From Immersiella caudata (Eukaryota > Ascomycota > Sordariomycetes > Sordariales > Lasiosphaeriaceae): a DNA stretch of 64,000 nucleotides. The notes beneath the pieces are model-generated. The model was not told where the DNA came from. It did no database searches and saw only the letters and a program-made list of their open reading frames with translations. This document shows positions 21,626 through 33,747 of this stretch, piece by piece. Numbering within the stretch: position 1 is the first letter of the stretch; each line of letters begins with the position of its first letter. Position numbers and translations under genes: made by a program. The stretch lies in NCBI GenBank assembly GCA_030512335.1, contig JAULSU010000006.1, positions 1,240,001 through 1,304,000 on the forward strand. The letters are read 5' to 3'.

Positions 21626-22211
21626 GGTGGGGATGTGATGAATAATGAAGCGTTTTTTTTTGTTTTTTTTTGGGTAGCGGTTCTCTGTGATAGGGAATGA
21701 TGTTGATGACAATGCATTTGTATGATTGAGATACGCAGTGCACAAAACCAGGAAAGCCGCATTTTTGGATTGGAAGAGGGTTCAGCTTAACGATTATGAC
21801 ATTATCTACACTGTCTATGGCCGGTCAAGATGGCAGTGATGCCTCCGACGCATTTATCTACGCCTACATAAATTGTGCGAACACATATGGGTGGATATTT
21901 CCACGCCGTACAAACATTGGATCATGCGTACAAGACCCCTTCGGAATGTCTCCGGAAACTTTGCCGATGCCTCGTGACATCTTCATCCACGCCTCATGGC
22001 ATAGCAATCGATGCCTCATTGCGTCGTCATCCATGTCTCGTAGCGTCTTCGTCTATGCCTCATGGCGACAACTTGCAAAGACAACAAAAACAAAATCCCG
22101 CCCAAGCCAAATGCGCCAATGTCCTTTCATATCCGCAATATTCCGACATAAACCATCGCTCAAAACAAGAACGAAATACCAAGCGACCTCCAAGCACACC
22201 GTATATGCTGT
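21626..22211. other. Convergent 3' spacer with T-tract and minisatellite
   Basis: Lies between two convergent genes. It starts with a T-rich tract at about 21652..21671, likely part of the 3' end of the upstream gene, and includes the 22-bp tandem repeat given separately. No gene was seen. Confidence 0.5.
21969..22078. repeat. 22-bp tandem minisatellite, about five copies
   Basis: Units start exactly every 22 bases at 21969, 21991, 22013, 22035 and 22057. The consensus is close to GCCTCATGGCGTCTTCATCCAT. Copies differ at several positions; a weaker copy may precede the first. The period is not a multiple of three and the array lies between convergent genes, so it is not coding. Confidence 0.8.
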
Positions 22212-24966
22212 TTAGAACATGGAATCATCGTAGCTGGAGGGATCCATCTTCATGGCGCCAGCCGAGCATCGGCGCTTGACGGTTCCAGTTCCAGTTCCCT
22301 TGTTCCAGCTCTGTCCCGAGTGGCTCTTCGCATGACGCAGCGACAGATTGTTGGTCGCCTCGTGCTGTGCCTCGTGCTGCGAAACACGCTGGGAATCGCG
22401 CTTTGCCAACACGCGCTCACGCTCCATGGCAGCCTTGAAGAAACCTGTAATCTCAGCAAGCTGGAGCTGTTGCGTCTCGGGGCATCCAATGCAGTTGAAG
22501 AGGTTCTGCGAGTCCAAAAGCTGCTTAGCCACCACAGTGTCCGGCTGGCAAAATGTGCGGACACGAAGCGAACGGGCATCGACCTTCATCATGTCGATAA
22601 TACCCAGAATAGCAGTACTCGTAGCGGCGCGACCATAAAACTTGAAGTCGTTCACGTGAAGGCGGACCAGATCCAGCTGAGTCTCCAGATCGTACCGGAA
22701 GCTGACAACCTTGGGGCGACCCTTCTGCTGCCATGCCTCTGCGGTCTTCTTCAACTTGTCAGCGTCAAGACGGCCAGCATTGAATTGTGACACGAGATAA
22801 TCGTTGATGGCCGAGGTAAGAGCAAACTCTAGCTCGCAATACAAGAGTGCCTGCTCGCGTGGGTTCAGAGAGATAGCGAGCGAGCGAGTGCTTGCCTGAC
22901 TCTTCTCCGACTTGTGAGAGTTGCGCTGCGGCTTTGCGTCAGCAGGCTCAGTTGACTGTTTATTTTGTTAGCACTGGCTCGTTCTTCTAAGACTCCAAGG
23001 ATCTCACCATCATCTCCTTTGCCTTCTTCATGATGCTGTCAAAGAATCCCGTCTTGCGAACCGGCGAGGTGGTCTGCTTGGGAGGAGCTGGGCCAGAGGT
23101 GCTCTCTAGCCATCCATTCTGGCCAATCAAAGTCTTGGAGGCCTTCCTAGCGGTAGGCTTCTCGTTTTCGTTGCTGATGAGCGACGCAAGAGGCGAAAAG
23201 GAATTCCCGTGCGTGTCGAAGGAGCTGTGAGCAGTTGCGGTAGTGTCTCCGCGAGAGCGCGACAGCAGAGCTCGCTCTGAGGTGGACTGCGTAATGCCAG
23301 ACCCCTTCTGCCAAGTGCTATTGGTACCGAGGACGGTGACAGGCTTCGTAACAGGCTTCAGTGGCGAGCCCCCCTTCATAACACGGAGAGGACTGACGTG
23401 GCTCGGATAGCGAGCGTGCTTCTCTTCCTGGGAATAGAGAGAGGAGAGTGGCTCTTCCTCCTCGTCAGCAAAACGCACAGCCGGCGAGTCTCCTCGCTCG
23501 GGCGACTGTTGAACAAATGTGTGCTCGCTTTGCTTGACATAGACGGGTGTCTTGCTGTAGTGACGAGCGTTATCAAGATTGATCATAGGAGGAGGACCCT
23601 TGGGACCACGGTGCAAAATAGGCGACTCATAGGGCTGGGAAGCAGGCGTGCGATGGCGGTTGGAAGTGCTGTGATGCACGGGAGTTGTAAACTGCTTCAT
23701 CGCCGAGCGGAGCTCCTGCTTTTCGCTGGGGGAGCCAATTGTGGTAGAGTCGCGGAACTCGAATCTGGCTTGGCGAGACTCGGGGCCATCATAGTTGAGG
23801 TACTTGACGGGCGAGCGCGAACGCGCGCGAGAATGGTTCACGGCAGTGCCATCGGCCTTCATCGGCGAACGAGATCTCATGCTCGACTTCTTGGGCGACG
23901 GGCTCTGCTTGCGAGCTCTTCTCTTCGCGGCTTCTGCTTCATCAGCAGCCTCTCTGCGGCCGCGCATCTGCTCTTGGTGGGCAGCTTGAGTGATGGCATC
24001 TTGTGAAAGTCTGGATGCTTGTTAGCCAACAATTCGCGTCAATTTCAGAGGAAACCCTTACGCAACAGTAATTTTGTCCATGTGTGACTCGGTCAAGCTA
24101 AGATTGAAGCGACTGTCGATAGACGAACGACTAGGCCGAGAGGGCGACCGCGCTCTGGAATGCGATGGATCTCCAAAAGGTGACCGAGATCTGAGCGACT
24201 TCGTCACCGGGATGAAGTTACCGCGTAGGGCTCTCTCTTCGTCGCCGGCATAATCGCCGTCGATCGGGATACGCATCTTGGAGGTGATGCCTGAGGCGAA
24301 CGGATCTTCGTTGAGGTAGCTGGTACCGCCGTTGGCCGCGTCTTGTAGAATGGCAAGCGGGTAGCTCTGCGCAGGAGGAATTCGGCCGCGCTGGGGAAGA
24401 GCGGAAGGATTAGACAGCGAGGGTTGCGACCAACTTCTGTTCGAATTTTCCTGGAAGCGCAAGTGTCAAAAAGGGAAGACAGAAGGCCTCGGGTCTGCGC
24501 AACTTACAGGAAAAGGAAAGGCAGTTTCCGGTTCCACGCAGATCTCTGGGTTGAGGTCCTCAATCCAATCCGCAACATCAGAGTAATGCTGCGGCGGCGC
24601 GTTTCTCTCTGCGAGGGACTTGGTCAGCGTGTGCTCAAGGGCTGGGACCGGGTCCCGCCGCGGCTTTGTATGCTCACCTCGAGACTGGATGGCTTCGGCG
24701 AAGGCCCGCTTGTTCTTGTGATCGTCAAGAAGCTGCTGAGCCTTGAAGAACTCGGGGAGCCGAGGTCGCAGTACTCTGCCAATGCTGGTTTCGCGCTCCG
24801 TGGTAGTCTTTGCCGTCTCGACAGGTTTGGGGCTTGCCATGGCGAGGGGAGGGCGCTCGCCGCCAACGGCCAATCGAAAAGAATACTTTGAGCTGGTGCG
24901 GAGCTCGACGCAGAACGGTCCAAGCTTCGTGTTGCGATCCTCGTCCACAGCCGCGGGGCCGTTCAT
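22212..24966 (-). CDS. Conserved-looking 864-residue SR/SP-rich protein, function unknown
   Basis: Minus-strand exons are 24966..24508, 24450..24062, 24010..23008 and 22955..22212. The introns are 57, 51, 51 and 52... that is, three introns of 57, 51 and 52 bp (24507..24451, 24061..24011, 23007..22956) with GTAAGT, GTAAGG and GTGAGA donors. The first ATG of the open frame is MNGPAAVDEDRNTKLG; the frame further upstream has only a TTG. Residues about 1-150 contain a helical part (LPEFFKAQQLLDDHKNKRAF). The middle is disordered and full of SP/RS motifs (SHSRARSPSRPSRSS, RSRSPMK), likely phosphorylated. The last 250 residues are helical and protein-like (ALLYCELEFALTSAINDYLV, then FKFYGRAATSTAILGIIDMM). 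The family was not recognised. A nuclear or cell-cycle-regulated role is only suggested by the SP sites. Confidence 0.8.
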
Positions 24967-25380
24967 ATCATGGGATGCGACTGGGGAGGCGGTTGAAGAT
25001 GCGGCTTGACTGCGGTGGTGCGGGTGAAGATTGAAGTTGAGGTGAAGTGGAAGGTGCAAACCAGAAGCCCGTCCAGAGAGATGCGATTTGGAAACGCGCC
25101 AGATGGTTGACGCGCCTGCTGTTCGTTGGTTAACTTACCAGCACTAGCGCCTTTTATCTGAACAGTGCTGAATGGGAAATAATTCACCAGTCATCGCATT
25201 CACCGGCCTTTCTACTATTAGCATATTGTTGCGAGACTCACTGATGAGGAGGCTCTCGCTCATACGTCAGTATCATCCGGCCGCTCTCACTCCGATTGTC
25301 GTACCTCGGCGTCCCTGCAGGTTTGTTTACTCCCCCCGTTAGAGAAACACACGGTACGGCCTTCGTGACTAACATGTTGG

Positions 25381-25545
25381 TCAGAACTCATCCACGACCT
25401 TTCCAGCTCGAATCATGACCTGCTCAAACCTCTCTAGAAGCCTGCTATTACGCCTTTCGACATCAATAAGCCTTGACCTCACTTGCAAGATGGGCATCAT
25501 TCGGGCAACGGCTATCTCCGGCTCGGTCCCGACAGAGGATTCCAT
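25381..25545 (-). CDS. Possible small helical protein, 54 residues
   Basis: A short minus-strand frame from an ATG at 25545 to a TGA at 25381..25383, with a stop a few codons upstream. It reads MESSVGTEPEIAVARMMPIL, then QVRSRLIDVERRNSRLLERF, then EQVMIRAGKVVDEF. The composition (Leu, Val, Met, Arg, Glu, no Cys or Trp, no low complexity) and the heptad-like spacing of hydrophobics look like an amphipathic helix of a small coiled-coil subunit, unlike the noncoding frames nearby. No family was recognised. It may instead be an exon of a larger gene whose other exons I could not place, or chance. Confidence 0.35.
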   Translation of the reverse strand: MESSVGTEPEIAVARMMPILQVRSRLIDVERRNSRLLERFEQVMIRAGKVVDEF

Positions 25546-26631
25546 ATTGACAAGCCCAGCGCTCGGCGGTCAAACCTCAAATGAACTGTTTGAGGTCGGT
25601 GCCAGCCAAAGATACCTTCCCGAGATATTCCAGTCGTGAGATGGCCCATATTTTAGCACATGGACGACATCGGGCCATGGGACGGTGCACTTGCAGGGAA
25701 CAGTCGGGCTTTGTGTGCAGTACTCCCAGGGTGTAGAAGCTTCGCACCATGGGAAACGACATATCGACTTCGATGTTCGCTCTGGGAACAATCTGTGCTC
25801 CCTTCGCTTGAGTGCCCCTTGGTCTCCATGAAGCTGAGAAAGAAGAGCTCTCCTCCCTGCAAAACCACCCCTGTTTCTTTGCAATTTACGTCTGGAAAAC
25901 AAGCAAAAGGAGTCAGATAAAACCGGGAATAAACTCCTACTTCTTGAAAGACTTCAGAATCAAGTCTTTGAGGGTGAAATCAGGGCCAATGCTGTGTCGT
26001 TGCCTGACGTCACCCTTTGTTTGCCAGCTTCACTTGGAGAAGGAGTGATGGGTTAGCCACTTGACCAGTCCCTTATTCCAAAATCAGAGGATACACAAAG
26101 AAAAACCTTCTCCAAAATAGCTTTCGACAATTCTCTGCGCTCTCCATTTCCAAGGAGGCGTTGTCAAGTTCAGTTCGATGCTTCGTCGTTCTCGTCGTCG
26201 AGGCGTGACCGACCCAAGCTACATCACTGTCAATGAACAAACTGCCGCCACAGGCTCAGCCTCACCGTTTTCCGTCCAAACCAGGCGAAAATCCTTCATA
26301 TTCAGCTTGCGACACCCCCTTTAACAGCCCAGTGGATCTCGCTTCGGCCACCAGCAATGTAAACAAAGAATCAGGGGCGTCGCCAAAAATAGCGAGACCC
26401 AACGTCACGCGACGATCCGTTTTCGCCCTTCCAACGGAAAACCCGCCCCTCAACGACCTTTCCAGCGTCAGCCAACGTCAAACCGACAGTTCTGGCCACA
26501 GGCTTGTGGAACTCTGTGCCTGGCTAGACAAACACCGACAAAGCGGGCTGGGGTTGGCCAATCGGGACCACGATGCGGCATGGGGTAAACAAGCCCACTT
26601 CCTCAGAAGTCCCTTCCCTCCGCAGACCGTG

Positions 26632-26666
26632 CTGAGGCCGGTCCCTGAGGCCGGTCCCTGAGGCCG
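26632..26666. repeat. 13-bp tandem repeat, about 2.7 copies
   Basis: CTGAGGCCGGTCC occurs twice in exact tandem (26632..26644 and 26645..26657), followed by a partial third copy. Confidence 0.8.
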
Positions 26667-27995
26667 TGAGCAAGGCTAATACCGTCGGCCGGCTAGTTTT
26701 TTTCTGCTACCGCAGCGGTCGGAGCTAGCTTCGAAGGGCCACGAACGGCACCTTCCGTTCGGTGGAGCGACGCGGCAACGCCAGGCCACACCGTTCGGAC
26801 AAATTCGCGTTAGCGGCCCAGGTCAGAACCCGGAAACGACGATCGGAAAGCGGACGAACGCTTCTCTTTGCGCCCTCATGCTTCGATCGAGGCTACTACG
26901 GGAGCACGGCTGGATTCGCAGGGTCGGCTTGACGACCCGGCTTCTTTGCGATGCGAGCTCTGTTTGGTGCGCGAAGCACCGAAAGCCCGAGCGGGAATAA
27001 GCGACCCACAGCCATTCCAGTCGGCGGTGCAGCGCGGGTGCAGGCAGTGCGGTGCAGCGAAGATCTTGGGTCTTGGCTATCTAACACTGATGTGGCAGCG
27101 GGCCCGTATCTCCATGGCGGAGGCGTCCAACTTTTTTTTCACCGATTACTCGGCGCGCGACCGCATAGGCGCACGACTGGCGGCGAGTGGATAAGCCGGG
27201 CTAATGCTGGAATGGAGCACGTCGACATCGCGCAGTCGACTCCCGAACAATTCAGCCGTCCTCCCCCCCCACTGGCGGCCCCACAAGTGATTCCCGAGTC
27301 TAAGTCCCGGCCCTGCCCCTCAGTCTTAGCCCGCCTACCCCAGCCGCCGCGCAGAATTGCAGGCAGGTACGGATAGCTTCCAGAAGGGCCCTCGCAGCAA
27401 GCAGCACCGTGACCTGTCGACAAGTCTTTGTTGGAGTCGCCTCAGCCGGCATCCCACTCCGCATGCCCCACACGACCCCCCTACCGTCTTCTTGGCATGT
27501 TTTCGCTCCCTTTTGTGCGGATCTCGAGGCCTGGACCAATGGGGACCCGTTGCTTTTCTATGCGTCGCCCATCAGCTGGTCACCGGTGCGGCAGCGGCTC
27601 TTGAGGTTTGCCCTCGCCCACGGGTCGGTGCTGGCTCTCCCGAACTCGTTGCCGCCCCTCTGGGCCCTCCCGCACAGGCGCGTCACTCACGGCGCGCGGA
27701 TTGACACCCATTGCGGCGCCAGCTCTGCGACGACCCCCATCGCTCGGGTCCCAGCCCGGATCGTGGTACCTGGGAAGCCCGCGGTTCAAATACCCCAAAG
27801 GGCCACCCACGTTGCAACCGCCTGTCCCGTCAATCCAATCATTTCATCGCCTTCTCTCCGTTGCGTTGCGTCAGTTTTGTTCCCCGTGAGATACCCAGAC
27901 GCCCGTACACTACCTACTTATATCCTCCGACGGCCACCTCTCGCCTCTGCTTTTCCTACACCACCGCTTCCCATATCACACACACACTTCACACA

Positions 27996-30100
27996 ATGGC
28001 ATCACAAGCAGAGAGACCAGCCAGCCACTATGACATCGGTAGGTACTCCTGGATCATTACCGCTACCGCGGTCCTCAGGACATCCCGAAGCTAACCGCCG
28101 CAGTCATTGTTGGCGCCGGACCGGTTGGTTTGATGCTGTCGACCTGCCTGGCACGATGGGGGTACAAGATCAAGCACATCGACAACAGGGCCGAGCCCAC
28201 GGCTACCGGCCGCGCTGACGGCATCCAGCCCCGGTCCCTGGACCTGCTCCGAAACATGGGGCTCAAGTCGGCCATCATGGCTCACAAGCCCGCTCGCGTC
28301 TACGAGGTCGCTTTCTGGGACCCGCCAAAGACCGGTGGTAAGGGCATCGTCCGTACCGGCACCTGGGCCAGCTGCCCCAACTTCATCGACGCCAGATACC
28401 CCTTCACCACCCTCCTCCACCAGGGATTGATCGAGCGCGTCTTTATTAGCGACCTTCAGAAGAACAACGTCCATATCCAGCGGCCATGGACCATCAAGGG
28501 CTTCACCTCGGACGAGAAGGCCAACCCCGAGTACCCCGTCGAGGTCCAGCTGGAGCACGTGGACGGTGAGGGCTGCGAGACGGTCCGCGCCAAGTACCTC
28601 TTCGGCGGTGAGGGCGCCAGGTCGTTCATCCGCGATCAGCTCAGGATCGGCATCACTCACAAGGACCCCATTGCCTACGTGTGGGGTGTGATGGACGGCG
28701 TGGTCAAGACTAACTTCCCCGACATCAAGGTGGGTCACGGTCGCGTGGTTGGGTGTGTGTGTGACATGCGGCTGACGCTTCTCAGATGAAATGCACCATC
28801 CACTCGGAGCACGGCTCCATCATGGTCATCCCTCGTGAAAACAACATGGTGCGCTTGTACATCCAGATCGCTTCGTCCTCGGACCCCGACTTCAACCCCA
28901 GAAAGACGGCGACTGTCGAGGAAGTCCAGGCTTCGGCCAAGCGCATCCTGCAGCCCTACTCGCTCGAGTGGGAGCGTGTTGAGTGGTACTCGGTCTACCC
29001 TATCGGACAGGGCATCGCGGCCAAGTACACGTTGGACCACCGGGTATTCCTCGGCGGTGACGCCTGCCACACCCACAGTGTAAGTTGATGACCTGCAGCC
29101 GCCGTGCATGTTGCGCCGCTAACCGCATATGCAGCCCAAGGCCGGTCAGGGCATGAACACGGCGTTCCTGGACGCCCTCAACCTCGCCTGGAAGATTCAC
29201 GCCGTCGAGGCCGGCTTCGCCGACCGCAGCATTCTCGAGACGTACGAGCCCGAGCGCAAGGAGGTCGCCGAGACTCTCTTGTCCTTCGATAACAAGTACG
29301 CCAAACTCTTCTCGCAGCGCCCCCCTGCCGCCAGCGACATCGCCGCCGCGACGACCACCGGAACGCCCGTTGAGGAGGAGAACGAGTTCATCAAGACCTT
29401 CAAGGAGTCTTGCGCCTTCACCAGCGGCTACGGGGTCTTCTACAAAGCCAACGCCATCAACTGGTCTCCCTTGCACCCAGCCCAGTCGCACGTCATCCTC
29501 GACCCCGCCACCGCCGGCACCAAGCTGCAGCCCGGAAGACTCTACATCAACTCGGACGTCACCCGTGTCACCGATGCCAACGTCGTCCATCTCGAGCAGG
29601 AGGTCCCCCTCAACGGCTCCTTCCGCATCTTCGTCTTCGCCGGCAAACCCTCGGCTACCGCTCGCGCCCTCAAGGATCTCGCGGCCAACATGGCCCGCAA
29701 GGGCTCCTTCTACTCGGCCTACGTCCGCCCCGACGCCGATTCGGTCAGCCACCACGAGAAGCACAACCCCCACAGCCTGTTCTATACCGTATGCACCGTA
29801 TTCTCGGCACCGCGCGCCCGGATCGAGATCTCCCGCGATGTTCCCGCCCTCCTGGCACGCTACGTTGACCACGTCTACGCCGATGACCGCTGGGACCGCC
29901 ACGTCCCTGACGCCAAGGCCGCCGCCCACGCCAAGATGGGTCTCGACGAGGAGCGCGGTGGTGTCGTTGTTGTTCGCCCTGACGGCTACGTCGGTATCGT
30001 TGTCAAGCTCGATGAGGGCAGCGCCACTGTGGATGCGCTGAACACCTACTTCGGCTCCTTCACAACCAAGAAGCTGGGCGAGACTCAGTCGCAGCTTTAA
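27996..30100 (+). CDS. FAD-dependent phenol 2-monooxygenase (phenol hydroxylase family)
   Basis: Exons 27996..28038, 28104..28729, 28786..29079 and 29135..30100 give 642 residues. The introns are 65, 56 and 55 bp, with GTAGGT, GTGGGT and GTAAGT donors. The product is a class A flavoprotein hydroxylase that uses NADPH and O2 to ortho-hydroxylate phenols to catechols. The first junction completes the dinucleotide-binding motif VIVGAGPVGLM. RADGIQPRSLDLLRNMG follows, as in phenol hydroxylases. The third junction joins RVFLGGDACHTHS to PKAGQGMNTAFLDALNLAWK, the GD motif that binds FAD ribityl/phosphate. The C-terminal third (from about residue 450) fits the thioredoxin-like phenol-hydroxylase dimerisation domain. 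No targeting signal is visible. The physiological substrate is unknown. Confidence 0.92.
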
Positions 30101-30886
30101 GAGATTTCAGACATGCAAGCCGGTTTTCTTTGTCTCCTCATGTCCCCTAGTACCGTTACTGTAGGAAAAGGGAGAGTAATATCGGGGCTCGCGCTACGAC
30201 GAGCTTCCTTGATGGAAGGGGTGTGAAGGGATACACATACGTGCAAAGCGAATGGGGGCCTGGGTCGGCTGGGTTGTTACTACTCCCTGGAAAGTCACAT
30301 AGTATTTGGCTTGGCTTTGATGGCTTATAGCTCGGGAGTATAGGTGCCGGAGGAGGCACACACACACATACTTTTTCCTCAGTGTACTTGTACTTACGAC
30401 GATGCGATAATGCATACCCGAATCAATATTTCTTTATCGTTACCCCTTGATCGCAACATCTACTACTCTCATCGCAACGCGTGCTGTTTCCCACCGTCGG
30501 CACATCCCAAAGAGTCGGCCATTTGAGGCTTATACCGCGATCGCAAGAGACATGACCCGCAAGATGGGGCCGAGCTCTGGGCAATGGGCACGATGGGCCC
30601 CAGGAGGTGGCAAGCTTGCATCGCGACATTGCATGAATTGCAGTGGAACTCGATCAAATTTGCTGGAAACAAATGTGAAACGGAAAAGATCTGGACGGGT
30701 CTGTACTTTTTTCTTCAACACAGGACATGCTAGCTGGAAAATTGTTCATCGTCGCAAAGATCATGAGTTCATAATGATAAAAAGACGTCGTTTCCTGGGC
30801 GACGCTCAAACCCCATTTCCTGTTGTTTGTGTTGCTCAGGGGGTGGCGTCCGGGGTCGGGTACCGCAGCCGCGTTCCGCGCTCAGC
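30101..30886. other. Convergent 3' spacer
   Basis: About 0.8 kb between the stop codons of two convergent genes. It contains a short CA run near 30357..30370 and AT-richer DNA. No gene was recognised. Confidence 0.5.
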
Positions 30887-32616
30887 TCAGCAGGCGGCGT
30901 GAGTCTTTCCTGTCTTACCCTGCAAAGAGTGCTTCTCTTTCTGTTGAAATGTCAGCACGCATCACGAAAGAGCGTCGATAAGAACTTACGCGGTACTTGG
31001 GATGGTTGTGCGATGACTTTCCGCTTGCCGTGTGGTACTTGTGGATAAACTCCTGCTGCTTCTTGATGCTCTCGCGGTCCATCTCCTCCAACAGCGCCTG
31101 GCACGACTTGATGTCGGTGATGAGTCCGTCGCATCGGTTGCGTGTGAAGTCCTCGCGCACGACGACGCGCAGCATCTTGAGGTTCTTGGTGTTGGGGGCC
31201 ATGGTGTAAGCTGGTACGACCCAGCCGCGGACGCGAAGCTGGTGGGCGAGGGCGAACTCGTCGTAGTTGCGCTCCTCGCCGCTCGCACAGGGCGCAAGGC
31301 GGAAGGCGACGAGGGGGAGGCCCTCGCCGGATTTTTTCGACATGATGATGAAACCGAGGGCTTCGAGCGAGTCGGAGAGATAGTCGGCGGTGCGGGTGAG
31401 GTTCGACATGATGGCGCGGTAGCCGTGCTTCCCAAGACGAATGAGCTGGTAGTACTGGCCGATGACTTGACTGGCTCCCTTGCTAAAGTTGAGCGTAAAG
31501 GATGCTTGGTCTGCGCCGAGGTAGTTGATGTTGAAGACCAGCTCCTTGGGGAGATACTCCGCGCTGCGCCAAACGACCCAGCCAACTCCGGGGTAGACGA
31601 GACCGTACTTGTGACCGGAGACATTGATCGAGATGACGCGTTCCAGGCGGAAATCCCACTCCAGGTCTGGCACAACAAACGGCGCCACAAATCCTCCGCT
31701 GGCAGCATCGACGTGAATAGGCGTGTCGAGCCCCTTTTCGATGAGGAGATCGTTGACAGCCTTGACATCCTCATACTCACCGGTGTAGGTAGTGCCGAGA
31801 ATGGCGCAGATGCCAATCGTGTTCTCGTCTACCAGATCCACCGTCTCCTGGGGGTCGATCACGAAGCGCTCTTCGGTGCAGTAAACGAGCTTCTCCTCGA
31901 TCTCAAAGTATCGGGCAGCCTTCTCCCAGCAGACTTGCACGGCAGCCGACATGACAATGTTGGGGTGGTCAGTTGACTTGCCCTCCGCAATGCGCTTGTT
32001 CTTCCAGCGCTTCTTCATTGCCAAGACCGCGAGCATGATGGCTTCGGAACTTCCAACGCAGGAAGTGCCGATGGCTCCGGCAGCTTCGGCGTTTTCCGGC
32101 ACCGGGGCGTTGAAGAGACGGGCAATCATGGAGACACAGCGGTTCTGGATGTCGGCCGACTGCGGGTACTCCTCATAGTCGATGAAGTTCTTGGAGAAGG
32201 ACTCGGCCATGAGCTTCTCAGCTTCTTCCTCCTGTGCGCCGTCAGCAGCTGCCCAGCTCATTAGCAACGCCAAGGATATTTCGCACCATGTAAGTGGTGA
32301 CAAAGGAAGCCAAGCTGTTGGTGCCGTCAGTTTAACATTCAGGGGCTGCATGCACGTTGGCAACATGAGCTCACTTCAACATTGGGTTATTGTCCATGCT
32401 CAATTCGTCCTTGATCATGCGGTAGGCGACCTCTTTGGGCATCTCGCACTCGGGCATCTCATGGCGAGGGAGGTCGGCCGCGGCAAACCTCGACCCGTAG
32501 ACGCTCGTGGTGAAGTTATCTTCATCGTTGGCCAGCTGCAGATGGACCTTTTTGACCGCCTTGACAAGCTTGTCATTGACGTCGTCGTCATGGGGGATAG
32601 CTGCGAGATGCACCAT
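30887..32616 (-). CDS. GAD1: Glutamate decarboxylase
   Basis: Minus-strand exons are 32616..32375, 32314..32287 (28 nt), 32231..30990 and 30940..30887, giving 521 residues. The short exon 2 supplies NLASFVTTYM, so the joined text reads DNNPMLNLASFVTTYMEEEA. The last exon adds KEKHSLQGKTGKTHAAC. The enzyme converts glutamate to GABA and CO2 with pyridoxal phosphate and feeds the GABA shunt. Family signs are GAIGTSCVGSSEAIMLAVLA, the Asp in PIHVDAASGGFVAPF, and the PLP lysine in ISINVSGHKYGLVYPG. The first ATG of the family frame is MVHLAAIPHD; the open frame further upstream has only a TTG. The cytosolic form is typical. The call is very secure. Confidence 0.96.
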
Positions 32617-33747
32617 TTTGGATTGAGATTCGAAACGGCCAAATGAAGATGTGCTAGGAGAGCGCAAAGTCTGGCGGTGTTGGGCCGTCTATTTATGCCC
32701 ACCGAGTTTGCCTTCAAATCCGTGTCAGCCGCGGTGTCTTTGTTTGCGGTCTCCTGATGCGAGCACAAGCGGGCGATCGCACGGAAGGTAAGCGGGCGAC
32801 GGGTGCAATGGAAATGAAATGGACTATCTGTACCTGGAAACACAAAGGCTGTGGAAGGGAACTCAAACGAAGCCAGGGACGAGCGGGGCGAAGGACACGC
32901 TCTTTGAAGGGAGGCCGCTGATGAGGGGAGGGATAGGCGATGGCTCGATCGACCCGCGCCGGAGACTGCGGCCCTCCCACTGACTGGCACTGGCATGGCA
33001 TGTTGGGCAGGCAAACCGGGGCCGTCGACGCCTCGCTAGTGACGCAGCTTACGCAGATGCCGCAAAAGCTTGTCCTGCACTTGGGACAATGAGCGCCGAT
33101 GCCCAGCCATCGTAGACCAGCGGACGCACAGGCTAACAATTTAGTTGGTTGCGTGAGGCGGCCACTCGAGTGAACGCCCCCCAAACCGGCTCGCTGCAGC
33201 CAAAGTGTAACCCCACTTCCACGTTGCCCCTCAGCTCTTTCCATTTACCATCCCCTCAATCCCCGCACCTTCCTCTGTCAGGTTGGTCTCACACCGCTGA
33301 ACTGCTGGAATGAGCTGTTGTTTCCGTTTGCTTCCACTCGCCAGTCGCAAATCCCTTATTCGCCTCTGTGGCTGTGTCTTCAGTGGTTCGACCCAAGATT
33401 CAGATCATGATCACCACAGTCCAGAAATGCATCGCCACGCTTGTTTCCCGCTCACTCAGCAGCAATGTCGCTCAGCAGCGTAATCCGAGTAGGAAAGAGA
33501 CAATACCTCTATTCAGTTCTAGAGCCACCGCCGGCAAACGCGGGATGCTGCCCTTGATTTGAGTCTGGACCGTTCCGATTGGGCTCCCAGCCCGACCAAC
33601 CGCTGCACTCGCTGCCGGGACACCTGCTTCGGCAGCACATCCGCTGCGTTGGTATCGTGTTGTGACATCATAATCTATGCCGTGCACTGTCAGCTCGCCC
33701 TGTAGGGTAGGCCAGCACCCCTAACGACCTCCCAATCCTCAACTCAA
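32617..33747. other. Spacer upstream of GAD
   Basis: About 1.1 kb holding the GAD promoter (minus direction) and the 3' end of the formamidase gene. A TATTTATG element lies near 32690. No gene was recognised. Confidence 0.45.

Larger units (their letters stand above)
24967..27995. other. 3-kb divergent intergenic region
   Basis: Lies between the SR-rich protein gene (minus) and the phenol monooxygenase gene (plus). It contains one doubtful 54-codon ORF (25381..25545) and a 13-bp tandem repeat (26632..26666). Other frames have noncoding composition. The last 200 bases are C-rich and probably the monooxygenase leader. Confidence 0.45.

Noticed and set aside
26233..26661. 142-codon plus-strand frame MNKLPPQAQPHRF
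   Set aside because: Composition is Pro/Ser/Arg-rich and featureless; no splice extension or family sign, so not called a gene.
27409..28218. 269-codon frame overlapping the start of the monooxygenase gene
   Set aside because: It runs through the upstream region and first intron in another frame. The FAD motif needs the spliced frame from 27996.
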